A stretch of DNA of 64,000 nt, from positions 1 through 64,000 of the forward strand of contig CACJJV010000006.1 in the NCBI GenBank assembly GCA_902593845.1, given 5' to 3'. Source of the stretch: an uncultured Pelagibacteraceae bacterium (GTDB lineage Bacteria; Pseudomonadota; Alphaproteobacteria; Pelagibacterales; Pelagibacteraceae). Each line of letters starts with the position of its first letter. The first letter of the stretch is position 1. The position numbers were made by a program, and so were the translations under genes. The notes below the pieces were generated by a model that was not told the origin of the DNA, made no database searches, and saw only the letters and a list, made by a program, of their open reading frames with translations. Below, in pieces: positions 52,954 to 63,413 of this stretch.

Positions 52954-54312
52954 ATGTTTGAAAATTTAACTAATAAATTTGAGGAAGTTTTTTCCTCTCT
53001 AAAAAAAGCCCCATCACTTGATGAAAATCAGGTTGATGAAGGGTTGAGAGGAATAAGACAGGCTTTATTAGAAGCTGATGTGTCTCTTGAAGTTGCTAAA
53101 GATTTTATTGAAAAGGTTAAACCAAAAGCATTAGGTCAAGAAATTATTAGATCAACATCACCTGGCGATATGGTGGTAAAAATTGTTTATGATGAATTAG
53201 TTAATCTTTTAGGTGAAAAAAATAATGATGTAAATTTAAATGCAGTTCCACCAGTGCCAATGATGCTCGTCGGGCTACAAGGTTCTGGTAAAACAACAAC
53301 AACTGCTAAACTTGCGAGATATCTAGAGAATACAAAAAAAAAGAAAGTAATGATGGTCAGTTTAGATATTTACAGACCAGCCGCTCAAGAGCAGTTAAAA
53401 TCTTTAGGTGAACAAAATAATATATTAACTCTTCCAATAATTGAAGGTCAACAACCCAATGATATTTGTCAAAGAGCAATTAGTGCAGCAAACTTAAATG
53501 GAGCAGATATTATCTTATTCGATACTGCTGGTAGAACACAAATAGATTTGCAGATGATGAGTGAAATTAAACAAATTGAAAATGCCATAAAACCTGCAGA
53601 GACATTTTTAGTTGCTGACTCTCTTACTGGACAAGTAGCTGCATCGGTAGCAAAAGAATTTAATAATACAGTAAATTTATCCGGAATAATTTTAACAAGA
53701 GCAGATGGTGATGCGAGAGGCGGGGCTGCTGTAAGTATGAAATTTGTTTCACAGGTTCCAATTAAATTTTTAGGTATTGGCGAAAAGATCGAAAATCTTG
53801 AAGTTTTTCACCCAGATAGAATTGCAAATAGAATTCTTGGGATGGGAGATATTGTTTCTCTTGTCGAAAAAGCAGCTCAAGATCTTGGGGAAGAAAATAT
53901 AAAAAAAACAGAGGAAAATTTAAAAAAAGGACAATTCTCTATGCAAGATTATTTAACTCAACTGAGACAAATGAAAAAAATGGGAGGGATTGAAGGCATC
54001 ATGTCTTTCATGCCAGGAGTTTCAAAGGTCAAATCTCAAATGGATGCTGCAGGTATTGATGAGAGTGTTATTACAAAAAATGAGGCTATAATTTTATCAA
54101 TGACTAAAAAAGAGAGAGAGAACCCAAAAATAATTGATGGTTCTAGAAAAAAAAGAATTGCTAATGGCTCAGGAACTGATCCAGCCACTATCAATAAATT
54201 GTTGAAACAATTTAAAATGATGTCTGAAATGATGAAGAAGATGTCAAAAGGAAATCTGAAAGGTATGTCTGATAAAGGAATACCTCCAGAATTATTTAAT
54301 CAATTAAAATAA
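52954..54312 (+). CDS. ffh: Signal recognition particle protein Ffh
   Basis: The 452-residue GTPase has the N domain (SLDENQVDEGLRGIRQALLE), the P-loop GLQGSGKTTTTAKLARYL, G-domain segments FDTAGRTQIDLQMMSE and LTRADGDARGGAAV, and LGIGEKIENLEVFHPDR. It ends with a methionine-rich M domain (MEGIMSFMPG-like, KMMSEMMKKMSKG) that binds SRP RNA and signal peptides. The ATG at 52954 gives MFENLTNKFE, the normal start. A GTG 27 nt earlier lies inside the leader hairpin and is rejected. Confidence 0.97.
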   Translation: MFENLTNKFEEVFSSLKKAPSLDENQVDEGLRGIRQALLEADVSLEVAKDFIEKVKPKALGQEIIRSTSPGDMVVKIVYDELVNLLGEKNNDVNLNAVPPVPMMLVGLQGSGKTTTTAKLARYLENTKKKKVMMVSLDIYRPAAQEQLKSLGEQNNILTLPIIEGQQPNDICQRAISAANLNGADIILFDTAGRTQIDLQMMSEIKQIENAIKPAETFLVADSLTGQVAASVAKEFNNTVNLSGIILTRADGDARGGAAVSMKFVSQVPIKFLGIGEKIENLEVFHPDRIANRILGMGDIVSLVEKAAQDLGEENIKKTEENLKKGQFSMQDYLTQLRQMKKMGGIEGIMSFMPGVSKVKSQMDAAGIDESVITKNEAIILSMTKKERENPKIIDGSRKKRIANGSGTDPATINKLLKQFKMMSEMMKKMSKGNLKGMSDKGIPPELFNQLK

Positions 54313-54324
54313 AAAGGAGAGTAA

Positions 54325-54807
54325 ATGTTAAAATTAAGATTATCTAGAGGTGGCACAAAAAAGAGGCCTGTTTATAAGGTTGTTGTAGCCGACAGTCGAT
54401 TTGCTAGAGATGGCAGATTCATAGAGAAAGTAGGTTTTTTTAATCCACTGTTACCAAAAGAAAAAAAAGAAAGAATTGGATTAGAGGCTGAGAGAATAAA
54501 GTATTGGTTGGGTCAAGGTGCACAACCTACAACAAGAGTAGCTAGAATTTTAGGTGAGAATGAATTGATGCCTATGCCTGCTAATGGAAATAACCCACAA
54601 AAAGCAATTCCAAAAAAAGATAGAAAAAAAGAAGGTTCGGAAGAAACTAAAAAGGAAGAGTCTCCAAAGGCAGATACTGCTCCAGCTGGAGAAGCTAAAA
54701 AAGAGGAAGCGCCAAAAGCAGAAGCTAAAAAAGAGGAAGCACCAAAAGCAGAAGCTAAAAAAGAGGAAGCACCAAAAGCAGAAGCTAAAAAAGAAGAGAA
54801 GAAATAA
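54325..54807 (+). CDS. rpsP: Ribosomal protein bS16 with repeat-containing C-tail
   Basis: The first 80 residues are a normal bS16 ([58 protein letters not shown]). Beyond that is an 80-residue tail rich in Lys, Glu, Pro and Ala, ending in a tenfold-residue repeat [10 protein letters not shown] made from a 30-bp DNA repeat. Alphaproteobacterial S16 proteins often have such tails. Function unknown. An AGGAGA ribosome binding site lies 7 nt before the ATG. Confidence 0.97.
   Translation: MLKLRLSRGGTKKRPVYKVVVADSRFARDGRFIEKVGFFNPLLPKEKKERIGLEAERIKYWLGQGAQPTTRVARILGENELMPMPANGNNPQKAIPKKDRKKEGSEETKKEESPKADTAPAGEAKKEEAPKAEAKKEEAPKAEAKKEEAPKAEAKKEEKK
54691..54795 (+). repeat. 30-bp tandem repeat in the rpsP tail
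   Basis: Three complete 30-bp copies (54691-54720, 54721-54750, 54751-54780) plus half a fourth. Copies two and three are identical and copy one differs by one G/A. Each copy codes for [10 protein letters not shown], so copy-number change keeps the frame. Confidence 0.97.
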
Positions 54808-54821
54808 AGTAAAGGATATTA

Positions 54822-55508
54822 ATGTTGCAAGCTCAAGTATTTACACTTTATCCAGATATTTTTCCTGGGCCTTTAGGAAAAGGTCTTTATGGAAAAGCAA
54901 TGTCTAAAAAATTGTGGAGTTTGAATGTGATAAATATTAGAGATGCAGCTACTGACAAACATAAAACAGTTGATGATACTCCTTACGGTGGTGGAACAGG
55001 TATGTTATTAAAACCCGATGTTTTAGCAAATTCTATCGATCAAAACATAAATAAAGGAGATAGGATTTTGTATCTTTCACCGAAAGGTAAAGTATTTAAT
55101 CAAAAACTCGCACAAGATCTATCATTAGAAAAATCCTTCTCATTAATTTGCGGCCATTTCGAAGGTGTTGATGAGAGAGTATTATCTACAAGAAATATTG
55201 AAGAGATTAGTGTAGGAGACTATGTATTATCAGGCGGAGAAACTGCTGCGCTAGTAGTACTTGATAGTGTATTGAGACTTTTACCTGGAGTCTTAGGGAA
55301 TGATAAATCAGCTTCTGAAGAAACTTTTGAAAATGGCCTTTTGGAGTATCCACAATATACCAAACCCCAGATTTGGGAGGAAAAATCAGTTCCAGATGTG
55401 TTATTATCTGGTGATCACGCTAAAATTAAAGACTGGCGTTTATCTCAATCTGAGGCTATAACACGCGACCGAAGACCAGATTTGTGGCATAAATATAAGA
55501 AGAATTAA
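54822..55508 (+). CDS. trmD: tRNA (guanine-N1)-methyltransferase
   Basis: The 228-residue protein is a SPOUT-type knot enzyme. It begins [20 protein letters not shown] and has [51 protein letters not shown], then LEYPQYTKP and the DDH-type end. It places m1G at position 37 of tRNAs reading CCN, CGG and CUN and keeps the reading frame. It lies 14 nt after rpsP in the standard ffh-rpsP-trmD-rplS order. Confidence 0.97.
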   Translation: MLQAQVFTLYPDIFPGPLGKGLYGKAMSKKLWSLNVINIRDAATDKHKTVDDTPYGGGTGMLLKPDVLANSIDQNINKGDRILYLSPKGKVFNQKLAQDLSLEKSFSLICGHFEGVDERVLSTRNIEEISVGDYVLSGGETAALVVLDSVLRLLPGVLGNDKSASEETFENGLLEYPQYTKPQIWEEKSVPDVLLSGDHAKIKDWRLSQSEAITRDRRPDLWHKYKKN

Positions 55509-55524
55509 CTTGTTAAATATTAAA

Positions 55525-56100
55525 ATGAAAACAATAGAAGAAATAAACCAAAATAACGTTAAAAAAATTCTTTCAGAAAAAAAGATCCCTGATTTCTTTC
55601 CTGGCGATGTTGTCAAAGTTGGTGTCAGAATTACAGAGGGAAAAAAAGAGAGAATTCAATATTTCGAAGGTGTTTGTATAGCTAAAAAAACTAGAGACAT
55701 AAACTCCTCTTTTACTGTTAGAAAAATATCTTTTGGAGAAGGTGTTGAAAGAACTTTCCCGTTGTATGGAACTGTTATTGACTCAATCAAGGTAATTCGT
55801 TCGGGAAAAGTAAGAAGAGCTAAACTGTATTATTTAAGAGATAGAACTGGAAAATCTGCGAGGATTGCTGAAAAAATAAGAAAAAAAATTGGTATTGATA
55901 TTGAAGTTAAGCCTGAGACTGTTACCGAAGAAAATTTAGCGCCAGCTGAAAAAGAAAGTGCACCAGAATCTGCAAAAGAGGCTACCCAAATTGTAGAGCC
56001 TAAAAAAGAAGAAGACCCAAAAACAGAGATGAAAAAAGAGGCACCCAAAGCTGAAACTAAAACTGAAAAAAAACTTGAAAATTTACAGGAAAAAAAATAA
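55525..56100 (+). CDS. rplS: Ribosomal protein bL19 with acidic/basic C-tail
   Basis: The 191-residue protein has a standard bL19 core ([67 protein letters not shown]) of about 115 residues. It is followed by a 70-residue Lys/Glu/Pro/Ala tail that contains [13 protein letters not shown], similar to the bS16 tail. ATG at 55525 is chosen over the TTG at 55510, since [11 protein letters not shown] is the family start. Confidence 0.96.
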   Translation: MKTIEEINQNNVKKILSEKKIPDFFPGDVVKVGVRITEGKKERIQYFEGVCIAKKTRDINSSFTVRKISFGEGVERTFPLYGTVIDSIKVIRSGKVRRAKLYYLRDRTGKSARIAEKIRKKIGIDIEVKPETVTEENLAPAEKESAPESAKEATQIVEPKKEEDPKTEMKKEAPKAETKTEKKLENLQEKK

Positions 56101-56111
56101 TTTTTTTCTCA

Positions 56112-57515
56112 ATGCCTAATACTCTTTACGATAAAATTTGGAACGAACATTTAGTTCATCAGCAAGAAGATGGAACAGCTTTATTGTTTGTTGACAGACA
56201 CTTAGTTCATGAAGTCACTAGTCCGCAAGCCTTTGAGGGATTGAGAAATTCTAAACGTAAAGTAAGACACCCAAAATTAACATTAGCTGTTGCAGATCAT
56301 AATGTTCCAACAACGGATAGGTCAAAAGGTATTTCAGACCATGAATCTAAAATTCAAGTTGAAACTTTAGAGGCTAATTGTAAAGAGTTTGGTATTAAAC
56401 TTTTTGGAATGAGCGATAAGAGACAAGGAATTGTTCATGTCACAGGGCCTGAACAGGGCTTTACTCAACCCGGTACAGTTATTGTTTGCGGCGATAGTCA
56501 TACAGCAACACATGGAGCATTTGGTGCTTTAGCTTTTGGTATTGGAACTTCAGAAGTAGAACATGTTTTAGCAACTCAAACTTTAGTTCAAAAAAAAGCA
56601 AAGAATTTTAGAATAAATGTCAACGGCACACTTCCATTGGGTGTTACATCAAAAGATGTAATTCTTCAGATAATTGGAAAAATTGGAACTGCGGGAGGAA
56701 CAGGATGTGTAATAGAATATGCAGGTGATCTAATTAAATCGCTTAGTGTTGAGAATAGAATGACAATTTGTAATATGACAATTGAAGGTGGCGCAAGGGC
56801 AGGATTAATTGCTCCTGATGAAAAAATATTTAAATACTTAGAAGGTAGACCAATGTCTCCCAAAGGAGATGATTGGGATAAAGCACTAAATAATTGGAAA
56901 AATTTAAATACTGATGAAGGTGCAAAGTTTGACAAAGAGGTAAACCTAACTGCTAATGAAATTTCACCAATGATAACTTGGGGAACTTCACCTCAGGATG
57001 TTATTACGATAGATGAAAGAGTACCAAATCCAAAAAATGAGAAAGATGAGGATAGAAAAAATTCTTTGGAACGAGCCTTAAATTATATGGGCTTGAAACC
57101 AGATATGGCAGCTAAAGATATTAAAATTGATAAAGTTTTCATTGGGAGCTGTACTAATGGGAGAATTGAAGATTTAAGAGAGGCTGCAAAAATTTTAAAA
57201 GATAAAAAAATTGCCTCTCATGTTCATGCAATGGTTGTTCCTGGATCAGGGCTAGTTAAAGAACAAGCAGAACAAGAAGGATTAGATAAAATTTTTGTAA
57301 AGTCAGGATTTGAATGGAGAGAGCCAGGTTGTTCTATGTGTTTAGCTATGAATGCAGATAAATTAAAACCAGAAGAAAGATGTGCCTCTACATCAAATAG
57401 AAATTTTGAGGGTAGGCAAGGTAGAGGTGGAAGAACCCATTTAGTTAGCCCAGGTATGGCAGCAGCGGCAGCAATATCTGGAAACCTTGATGATGTAAGG
57501 AAATATCAAAATTAA
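56112..57515 (+). CDS. leuC: 3-isopropylmalate dehydratase large subunit
   Basis: The 467-residue protein is an aconitase-type [4Fe-4S] enzyme. Cluster cysteines are in [16 protein letters not shown] and [15 protein letters not shown]. It begins [20 protein letters not shown], with [20 protein letters not shown] and [17 protein letters not shown]. It isomerises 2- to 3-isopropylmalate for leucine synthesis. The start lies 11 nt after rplS, so leucine genes run on from the ribosomal transcript. Confidence 0.97.
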   Translation: MPNTLYDKIWNEHLVHQQEDGTALLFVDRHLVHEVTSPQAFEGLRNSKRKVRHPKLTLAVADHNVPTTDRSKGISDHESKIQVETLEANCKEFGIKLFGMSDKRQGIVHVTGPEQGFTQPGTVIVCGDSHTATHGAFGALAFGIGTSEVEHVLATQTLVQKKAKNFRINVNGTLPLGVTSKDVILQIIGKIGTAGGTGCVIEYAGDLIKSLSVENRMTICNMTIEGGARAGLIAPDEKIFKYLEGRPMSPKGDDWDKALNNWKNLNTDEGAKFDKEVNLTANEISPMITWGTSPQDVITIDERVPNPKNEKDEDRKNSLERALNYMGLKPDMAAKDIKIDKVFIGSCTNGRIEDLREAAKILKDKKIASHVHAMVVPGSGLVKEQAEQEGLDKIFVKSGFEWREPGCSMCLAMNADKLKPEERCASTSNRNFEGRQGRGGRTHLVSPGMAAAAAISGNLDDVRKYQN

Positions 57516-57516
57516 C

Positions 57517-58122
57517 ATGCAAAAATTTAACACCTTGAAGAGTATACCAGCGTATTTGCCAATAGTTAATATTGATACAGATATGATTATTCCAAAACAA
57601 TTTTTAAAAACAATTAAAAGAACTGGACTGGGCAAAAATTTATTTTTTGAGATGAGATATGACGATCAAGGTAAAGAAATAAATGATTTTGTTTTAAACA
57701 CAGACCCTTACAATAATTCAAAAATTCTAATTGCAGGAAAAAATTTTGGTTGTGGTTCTTCAAGAGAACACGCCCCATGGGCATTATTAGACTTCGGTAT
57801 CACGTGTGTGATAAGTTCAAGTTTTGCAGATATCTTTTATAATAACTGTTTTAAAAATGGAATTTTACCAATAATTTTAGATGATGATAAGATTAAAGAA
57901 CTATCAGAGTATGCAAAAAGAAAAGAAGAAATTTTTATAGATCTAAAGGAAGAAAAAGTTATTTTTGGAAATAATGAATTAAAATTTAAAGTAGACTCGT
58001 TTAAAAAAAAGTGTTTGTTAGAGGGATTAGACGATATAGCTCTTTCATTAAAAAAATCTGATAAAATAGAAATTTTTGAAAAAGATTTAAAAGTTAAAAA
58101 GCCCTGGGTGTTTAATGATTAA
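57517..58122 (+). CDS. leuD: 3-isopropylmalate dehydratase small subunit
   Basis: The 201-residue subunit has the LeuD start region [20 protein letters not shown] and the swivel-domain substrate motif [31 protein letters not shown] is also conserved. It partners LeuC in isomerising isopropylmalate. It begins 1 nt after leuC and overlaps leuB by 8 nt, so all three are translated together. Confidence 0.97.
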   Translation: MQKFNTLKSIPAYLPIVNIDTDMIIPKQFLKTIKRTGLGKNLFFEMRYDDQGKEINDFVLNTDPYNNSKILIAGKNFGCGSSREHAPWALLDFGITCVISSSFADIFYNNCFKNGILPIILDDDKIKELSEYAKRKEEIFIDLKEEKVIFGNNELKFKVDSFKKKCLLEGLDDIALSLKKSDKIEIFEKDLKVKKPWVFND

Positions 58123-59221
58123 AGTAAAAAAAAGAAGAGTGTTATTGTTACCAGGTGATGGAATAGGTCCAGAAGTTATTGCAGAAGTTAAAAAAGTAAT
58201 CAATTGGTTTAATGATAAAAAATCTTTAGATTTTGAAATTGAAGAGGATTTAGTTGGAGGAATTTCTTTTGATAAGCATGGAACACCTCTTACTGATGAA
58301 GTTTTTTATAAAGCATTAGAGAGCGCCGTAATAATGTTAGGTGCTGTCGGTGGCCCAAAATGGGATGGTGTAGAATTTTCAAAAAAACCTGAGAGAGCCC
58401 TTTTAAAACTTAGAAAAGAACTAAAACTTTTTGCTAATTTAAGGCCAGCAATATGCTTTGAACAATTAGTAAATGCTTCAACTTTAAAACCAGAAATTGT
58501 GTCAGGTTTAGATATTTTAATAGTTAGAGAATTAACTGGTGGAGTATATTTTGGTGAACCAAGAGGAATTAAACCAATAGAAAATGGAGAAAGAAAAGGA
58601 GTAAACACTCATACTTATACTAGTAGTGAAATTATTAGAGTAGCTAGAGTTGCTTTTGACTTAGCTAAAAAAAGATCAAATAGAGTCATATCTTGTGAAA
58701 AATCTAATGTAATGGAAGCGGGTCAACTTTGGAAAGAAGAAGTGCAATCATTACATGATAAAGATTATAAGGATGTTGAGTTAAGTCATATGTTGGCTGA
58801 TAATTGTGCGATGCAATTAGTAAGAAACCCAAAACAATTTGATGTAATCTTAACTGATAATTTATTTGGTGACATGTTATCAGATGAGGCTTCTATGTTA
58901 ACAGGTTCTCTTGGATTACTACCTTCTGCATCATTAGGTGCAAAAAACAAGGATGGTGAAATGAGAGCTATGTATGAACCTATTCATGGCTCAGCTCCAG
59001 ACATTGCTGGAAAAGGAGTTGCTAATCCTATAGCCTCAATTTTGAGTTTTGCTATGGCGCTAAGATATTCTTTAGATTTAGATAAAGAGGCAGAGGCCTT
59101 AGAAAAGGCTGTACAAGAGGCTCTTAATGATGGATTAAGAACAAAAGATATAATGTCTGATAAAATGAAAGAAGTTTCTACTTCTCAAATGGGTGATGCG
59201 ATCATTTCAAAATTGCAATAA
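58115..59221 (+). CDS. leuB: 3-isopropylmalate dehydrogenase
   Basis: The 368-residue NAD-dependent decarboxylating dehydrogenase has [60 protein letters not shown], then [20 protein letters not shown] and [19 protein letters not shown], all family hallmarks. It converts 3-isopropylmalate to 2-ketoisocaproate in leucine synthesis. It closes leuCDB. The dmd genes begin 26 nt later. Confidence 0.97.
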   Translation: MIKVKKRRVLLLPGDGIGPEVIAEVKKVINWFNDKKSLDFEIEEDLVGGISFDKHGTPLTDEVFYKALESAVIMLGAVGGPKWDGVEFSKKPERALLKLRKELKLFANLRPAICFEQLVNASTLKPEIVSGLDILIVRELTGGVYFGEPRGIKPIENGERKGVNTHTYTSSEIIRVARVAFDLAKKRSNRVISCEKSNVMEAGQLWKEEVQSLHDKDYKDVELSHMLADNCAMQLVRNPKQFDVILTDNLFGDMLSDEASMLTGSLGLLPSASLGAKNKDGEMRAMYEPIHGSAPDIAGKGVANPIASILSFAMALRYSLDLDKEAEALEKAVQEALNDGLRTKDIMSDKMKEVSTSQMGDAIISKLQ

Positions 59222-59247
59222 TTAATTAATTATCTTAAAGTCATATT

Positions 59248-61011
59248 ATGCCAAGCTATACCGCTCCTGTTGATGACATGATGTTTCTATTCGAGAAACT
59301 CAGAAATAATCAAAAATATAATGAGTTAGAAAAATATAAAGAGGTAACCACTGATTTAGTAAAAGATATTTTGCAGGAGGCAGCGAAGATTAATCAAAAT
59401 TTAATTTTACCATTAGCTAAAGCTGGTGACGAAAATCCTGCAGTTTTAGAAAATGGAGTAGTAAGAACTCCTCCAGGTTATAAAGAAGCTTACAAAAAAT
59501 ATATCGAGGACGGATGGACTTCACTATCTTGTGATCCAAAATATGGGGGTCAAGGTATGCCAAAAACTGTAAGTGCATTTTTTGATGAAATGCTTTCCTC
59601 AGCAAGTCTGTCTTTTAAATTATACAGCGAACTAAGTATTGGTGCATATAATTGTATTAATCATCATGCTACAGACGATATAAAAAATAAATATTTACCT
59701 AAAATAGTTGAGGGAAAATGGAGCGGCACTATGTGTTTAACTGAGCCAGTATGTGGTACAGATTTGGGTTTATTAAGAACAAAAGCTAAAAAACAAACCG
59801 ACGGAACTTATAAGATAAGTGGTCAAAAAATATTTATTACATCTGGTGATCATGATTTAACTGAGAATATTATTCATCTAGTTTTAGCAAGAGCAGATGA
59901 CTCTCCAGCAGGCACAAAAGGAATAAGTTTATTTTTAGTTCCAAAATTTGTGGTTAAAGACGATGGAACAATTGGACCAAGAAATGGGATATCTACAGGA
60001 TCTATAGAGACTAAGATGGGAATAAAGGGATCAGCAACTTGTGTATTAAATTTTGATGATGCTACTGGATACATGATAGGTGCTAAAGAAAAAGGATTAA
60101 GTGCAATGTTCACCATGATGAATCTTGAAAGAATAGTTGTTGGTATACAAGGATTAGGTATTTCAGAAATTGCCTATCAAAATTCACTTACTTATGCAAA
60201 AGAGAGAAAACAAGGAAAATCAAATAATTCTAATTCAAAAAATGGTGCAGATTTTATAATTGAACACGCTGACATTAGAAGAACCCTACTTAATATGAAA
60301 TCAATTATTGAAGGTGAAAGAGCTTTATGTTTTTGGTTGTCGCAACAAACTGAAGTAAGTTTAAATCATCCAGATGAAAAAACCCGTCAGGAAGCCTCAG
60401 ATTATGTTTCCCTCATGACTCCTGTGGTAAAATCATTATTCACAGATTTAGCAATGGAAATAACAAGTGATGCTATGCAAATTCATGGTGGATATGGATA
60501 CACTAAAGATCAAGGAATAGAACAATTATATAGAGATAATAGAATTACACCTATCTATGAAGGTACAAATTCGGTCCAAGCTTCAGATCTAGTTTTCAGA
60601 AAATTATCAAATAAAAATGGTAATATAATTAATAAATTTTTAGATCAGGTTAAGTCAGAGTGTAAAACTGACAATGAGAAAATTAAACCATTTTTATCAG
60701 AATTTAATAAGAATTTAGACACTCTTAAAAAATTCAGTGATTGGATGACAGATAAAGCAAAGACAGAAAAAGATGATGTTAGCGCAGGGGCTAATGACTA
60801 CCTTAAAACTTTAGGTTATGTATCTATTGCATATGCATGGATTAAGGTTCTAGAGGTGAGTTTTAAAGATTATGAGGAAAATAAAAATTTTTATAATGAT
60901 AAAATAGACACTGCTAGATTTTATTTTGACAAAGTATTACCTAGAGCTGAACATCACTATAAGTCTGCAATTTCTGGAAGTTCAAATATTATGAATTTCA
61001 AGTTCAATTAA
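59248..61011 (+). CDS. dmdC: Methylmercaptopropionyl-CoA dehydrogenase-like acyl-CoA dehydrogenase
   Basis: The 587-residue acyl-CoA dehydrogenase is of the long DmdC-type rather than the usual 380-residue type. It has GTMCLTEPVCGTDLGLLRTK, KISGQKIFITSGDHDLTENI, MNLERIVVGIQG, IHGGYGYTKDQGIEQLYRDN and the general-base glutamate in ITPIYEGTNSVQ, plus a C-terminal added domain. DmdC oxidises MMPA-CoA to methylthioacryloyl-CoA in the DMSP demethylation path. The call is supported by dmdB-like and dmdA genes in the same operon. Confidence 0.87.
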   Translation: MPSYTAPVDDMMFLFEKLRNNQKYNELEKYKEVTTDLVKDILQEAAKINQNLILPLAKAGDENPAVLENGVVRTPPGYKEAYKKYIEDGWTSLSCDPKYGGQGMPKTVSAFFDEMLSSASLSFKLYSELSIGAYNCINHHATDDIKNKYLPKIVEGKWSGTMCLTEPVCGTDLGLLRTKAKKQTDGTYKISGQKIFITSGDHDLTENIIHLVLARADDSPAGTKGISLFLVPKFVVKDDGTIGPRNGISTGSIETKMGIKGSATCVLNFDDATGYMIGAKEKGLSAMFTMMNLERIVVGIQGLGISEIAYQNSLTYAKERKQGKSNNSNSKNGADFIIEHADIRRTLLNMKSIIEGERALCFWLSQQTEVSLNHPDEKTRQEASDYVSLMTPVVKSLFTDLAMEITSDAMQIHGGYGYTKDQGIEQLYRDNRITPIYEGTNSVQASDLVFRKLSNKNGNIINKFLDQVKSECKTDNEKIKPFLSEFNKNLDTLKKFSDWMTDKAKTEKDDVSAGANDYLKTLGYVSIAYAWIKVLEVSFKDYEENKNFYNDKIDTARFYFDKVLPRAEHHYKSAISGSSNIMNFKFN

Positions 61012-62628
61012 ATGAGCCATTACGAAACTAATCTTGATAAAAATGATGCAAATTATGTTCCATTAACACCTTTGACTTTTTTAAAAAGAGCTTATGAAAT
61101 TTATCCCAATTATGAAGCAGTTATTTATGAAGATAGGAAATATACTTGGAGTCAAGTTTATAAACGAACTGTAAAATTTGCTAGCGCACTTAATAAAATT
61201 GGAGTTAGCAAGGGTGATACTGTTTCGTTTTTAGCTTTTAATACCCCTGAAATTTTTGAAGGACATTATTCAGTTCCAATGACAGGTGCAGTTCTTAATA
61301 CAATTAATATTAGATTAGATGCTAAGACAATTGCGTATATTTTAGAACATAGTGAGGCAAAAGTTTTAGTTGTTGATAGGCAACTTCATGTTGAGGTAAA
61401 AAAGGCCCTTAATACTTTGAAAAGAAAAATAATAATAATTGATATCAACGATAAATTTGCAGACCAATCTAAGTGTGAGAAAATTGGAGAATTAGAATAT
61501 GAAAGTTTTTTAAATACTGGTGATGAAAATTATAATTGGGAAATGCCGGAGGATGAATGGCAAGCATTATCACTTAGTTATACTTCAGGAACTACTGGAA
61601 ACCCTAAGGGAGTGGTTTACCACCACAGAGGATCATATTTGATGTCAACTGGAAGTGCAGTTGCATGGAATATGCCAAACAGATTAAATTTTTTGACTAT
61701 TGTGCCCATGTTTCATTGTAATGGTTGGGGTTATCCGTGGACTGTTCCCATGTTAAATGGAAGAACTATTTGCTTAAGAAATATTGATGTTAAGAAAATT
61801 TTTGAATTAATTGATAAATATGATGTCACTCATTTTGGAGGGGCGCCAATAGTACTCAATATGATTACAGGAGCTCCTGCGTCTGACAGAAAAAAACTAA
61901 AACAAAAAGTTTATGTATTGACTGCTGGAGCACCGCCACCAAGCATCATATTTAAAAAAATGAAAGAACTTGGATTTGAAGTAATGCATGTCTATGGATT
62001 AACAGAAACCTATGGTCATGTTACTCAATGTGCTTGGAACGACTCTTGGAATGAATTTGATGAAGAAAAGCAGAATGAGATAAAGGCAAGGCAAGGAGTA
62101 AGATACCCTAATACAGAGGGAATTACTGTTATGGACCCTGAGTCAATGAAAGAAGTACCAAAAGATGGAAAAACGATTGGTGAAATTATGATTAAAGGAA
62201 ATGTCGTTATGAAGGGCTATTTCAAAGATAAAGATGCTACAGATAAAGCTATGGGTGGTGGATGGTTTCATTCTGGAGATTTGGCGGTCATGCATCCAGA
62301 TGGATATGTTAAAATTCAAGACAGATCCAAAGATATCATTATTTCTGGAGGTGAAAATATTTCTTCAATCGAAATAGAAAATACTTTAGCAAAGCATCCA
62401 TCAGTTTCTATTGCAGCAGTAGTAGCAAAACCAGATGAAAAATGGGGCGAAGTTCCATGTGCATTTATTGAGATGGTCCAAGATAAACCGGTTACAGAAA
62501 AAGAATTAATAAGTTTTTGTAAAGAAACCCTTGCTGGTTTTAAAGTGCCGAAACAAGTTGTTTTTTGTGAATTACCAAAGACTTCAACAGGTAAAATTCA
62601 AAAATTTGAGTTAAGAAAAAAATTTTAG
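61012..62628 (+). CDS. dmdB: 3-methylmercaptopropionyl-CoA ligase
   Basis: The 538-residue adenylate-forming enzyme has LSYTSGTTGNPKGVVYHHRG, MHVYGLTETYGH, GGWFHSGDLAVMHPDGYVKI, DRSKDIIISGGENISSIEIE and the lysine motif LPKTSTGKIQKFELRKKF. It resembles fatty-acyl CoA ligases. Its placement between dmdC-like and dmdA genes identifies it as the MMPA-CoA ligase of DMSP catabolism. It starts directly after the dmdC stop. Confidence 0.87.
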   Translation: MSHYETNLDKNDANYVPLTPLTFLKRAYEIYPNYEAVIYEDRKYTWSQVYKRTVKFASALNKIGVSKGDTVSFLAFNTPEIFEGHYSVPMTGAVLNTINIRLDAKTIAYILEHSEAKVLVVDRQLHVEVKKALNTLKRKIIIIDINDKFADQSKCEKIGELEYESFLNTGDENYNWEMPEDEWQALSLSYTSGTTGNPKGVVYHHRGSYLMSTGSAVAWNMPNRLNFLTIVPMFHCNGWGYPWTVPMLNGRTICLRNIDVKKIFELIDKYDVTHFGGAPIVLNMITGAPASDRKKLKQKVYVLTAGAPPPSIIFKKMKELGFEVMHVYGLTETYGHVTQCAWNDSWNEFDEEKQNEIKARQGVRYPNTEGITVMDPESMKEVPKDGKTIGEIMIKGNVVMKGYFKDKDATDKAMGGGWFHSGDLAVMHPDGYVKIQDRSKDIIISGGENISSIEIENTLAKHPSVSIAAVVAKPDEKWGEVPCAFIEMVQDKPVTEKELISFCKETLAGFKVPKQVVFCELPKTSTGKIQKFELRKKF

Positions 62629-62636
62629 GAAAATAA

Positions 62637-63413
62637 TTGATATTCCAACTAGAAAACAAAAACATTCATGCATCCGACTCTGGTCAGGGTATAGATATAA
62701 ATAAAGATACGATAGTATTTTTACATGGAAGTGGTCTCTCACACATTGTTTGGTCGCTAGCTGAACAATTTTTTTCATCAAAAAATTATAATGTATTATC
62801 TATAGATTTACCTGGACATGGAAACTCAGATGGTCCTTGTTTAAATAGTATTGAAAAAATTGCTGATTGGATGGAAAAAGTATTTGATAAATTAAAATTA
62901 AAAAACTTAATTCTAGTTGGTCATTCTCAAGGATGTTTAGAAATACTCGAATATTCTTCAAGATATAAAGAGAGACTCAAAAAATTAGTTTTTGTTGGAG
63001 GTTCAAATAAAATGCCGGTACATCCGGATCTAATTGAACTAGCTCAAAGCGGACACTCAGACGCTGTTAAATTAATGATGAAATGGGGATATGAGGGTTC
63101 AAAAAAGTTTATTGGTGGTAACCCAGTAGAAAAAATCATTCAATCGCCGAGAGATATAAGTGAAATTTTGGCTGTTGATTTAAATGCATGTAACAATTAT
63201 TCAAATGGCTCTGAGGCTGCAAAAGTAATTGATCTACCATCGATGCTTATATTTGGAGAATTAGATAAAATGGTCAATTTAGAAGCAGGAAAAAAATTCT
63301 CTAATTTGATTAAAAATTCAACTACTCACGTGATCAAAGGATGTGGCCATATGATAATGATTGAAAAAGCATTCGAAATGAGAGAAAAGATTTTAGAATT
63401 CTTAAATAAATGA
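62637..63413 (+). CDS. Alpha/beta hydrolase of the dmd operon
   Basis: The 258-residue hydrolase has [25 protein letters not shown], the nucleophile elbow [12 protein letters not shown] and His in [10 protein letters not shown], with an Asp in FGELDKMVN. It begins at TTG 62637 and its stop overlaps the dmdA ATG (ATGA). It could hydrolyse a thioester or ester in the DMSP pathway, where its role has not been defined. The usual DmdD hydratase is not found in this window. Confidence 0.85.
   Translation: MIFQLENKNIHASDSGQGIDINKDTIVFLHGSGLSHIVWSLAEQFFSSKNYNVLSIDLPGHGNSDGPCLNSIEKIADWMEKVFDKLKLKNLILVGHSQGCLEILEYSSRYKERLKKLVFVGGSNKMPVHPDLIELAQSGHSDAVKLMMKWGYEGSKKFIGGNPVEKIIQSPRDISEILAVDLNACNNYSNGSEAAKVIDLPSMLIFGELDKMVNLEAGKKFSNLIKNSTTHVIKGCGHMIMIEKAFEMREKILEFLNK

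Noticed and set aside
54584-54907. Lys/Arg-rich frame overlapping the rpsP tail and trmD start
   Set aside because: It arises by frameshift reading of the 30-bp repeat. The repeat preserves any frame, so openness is no evidence.
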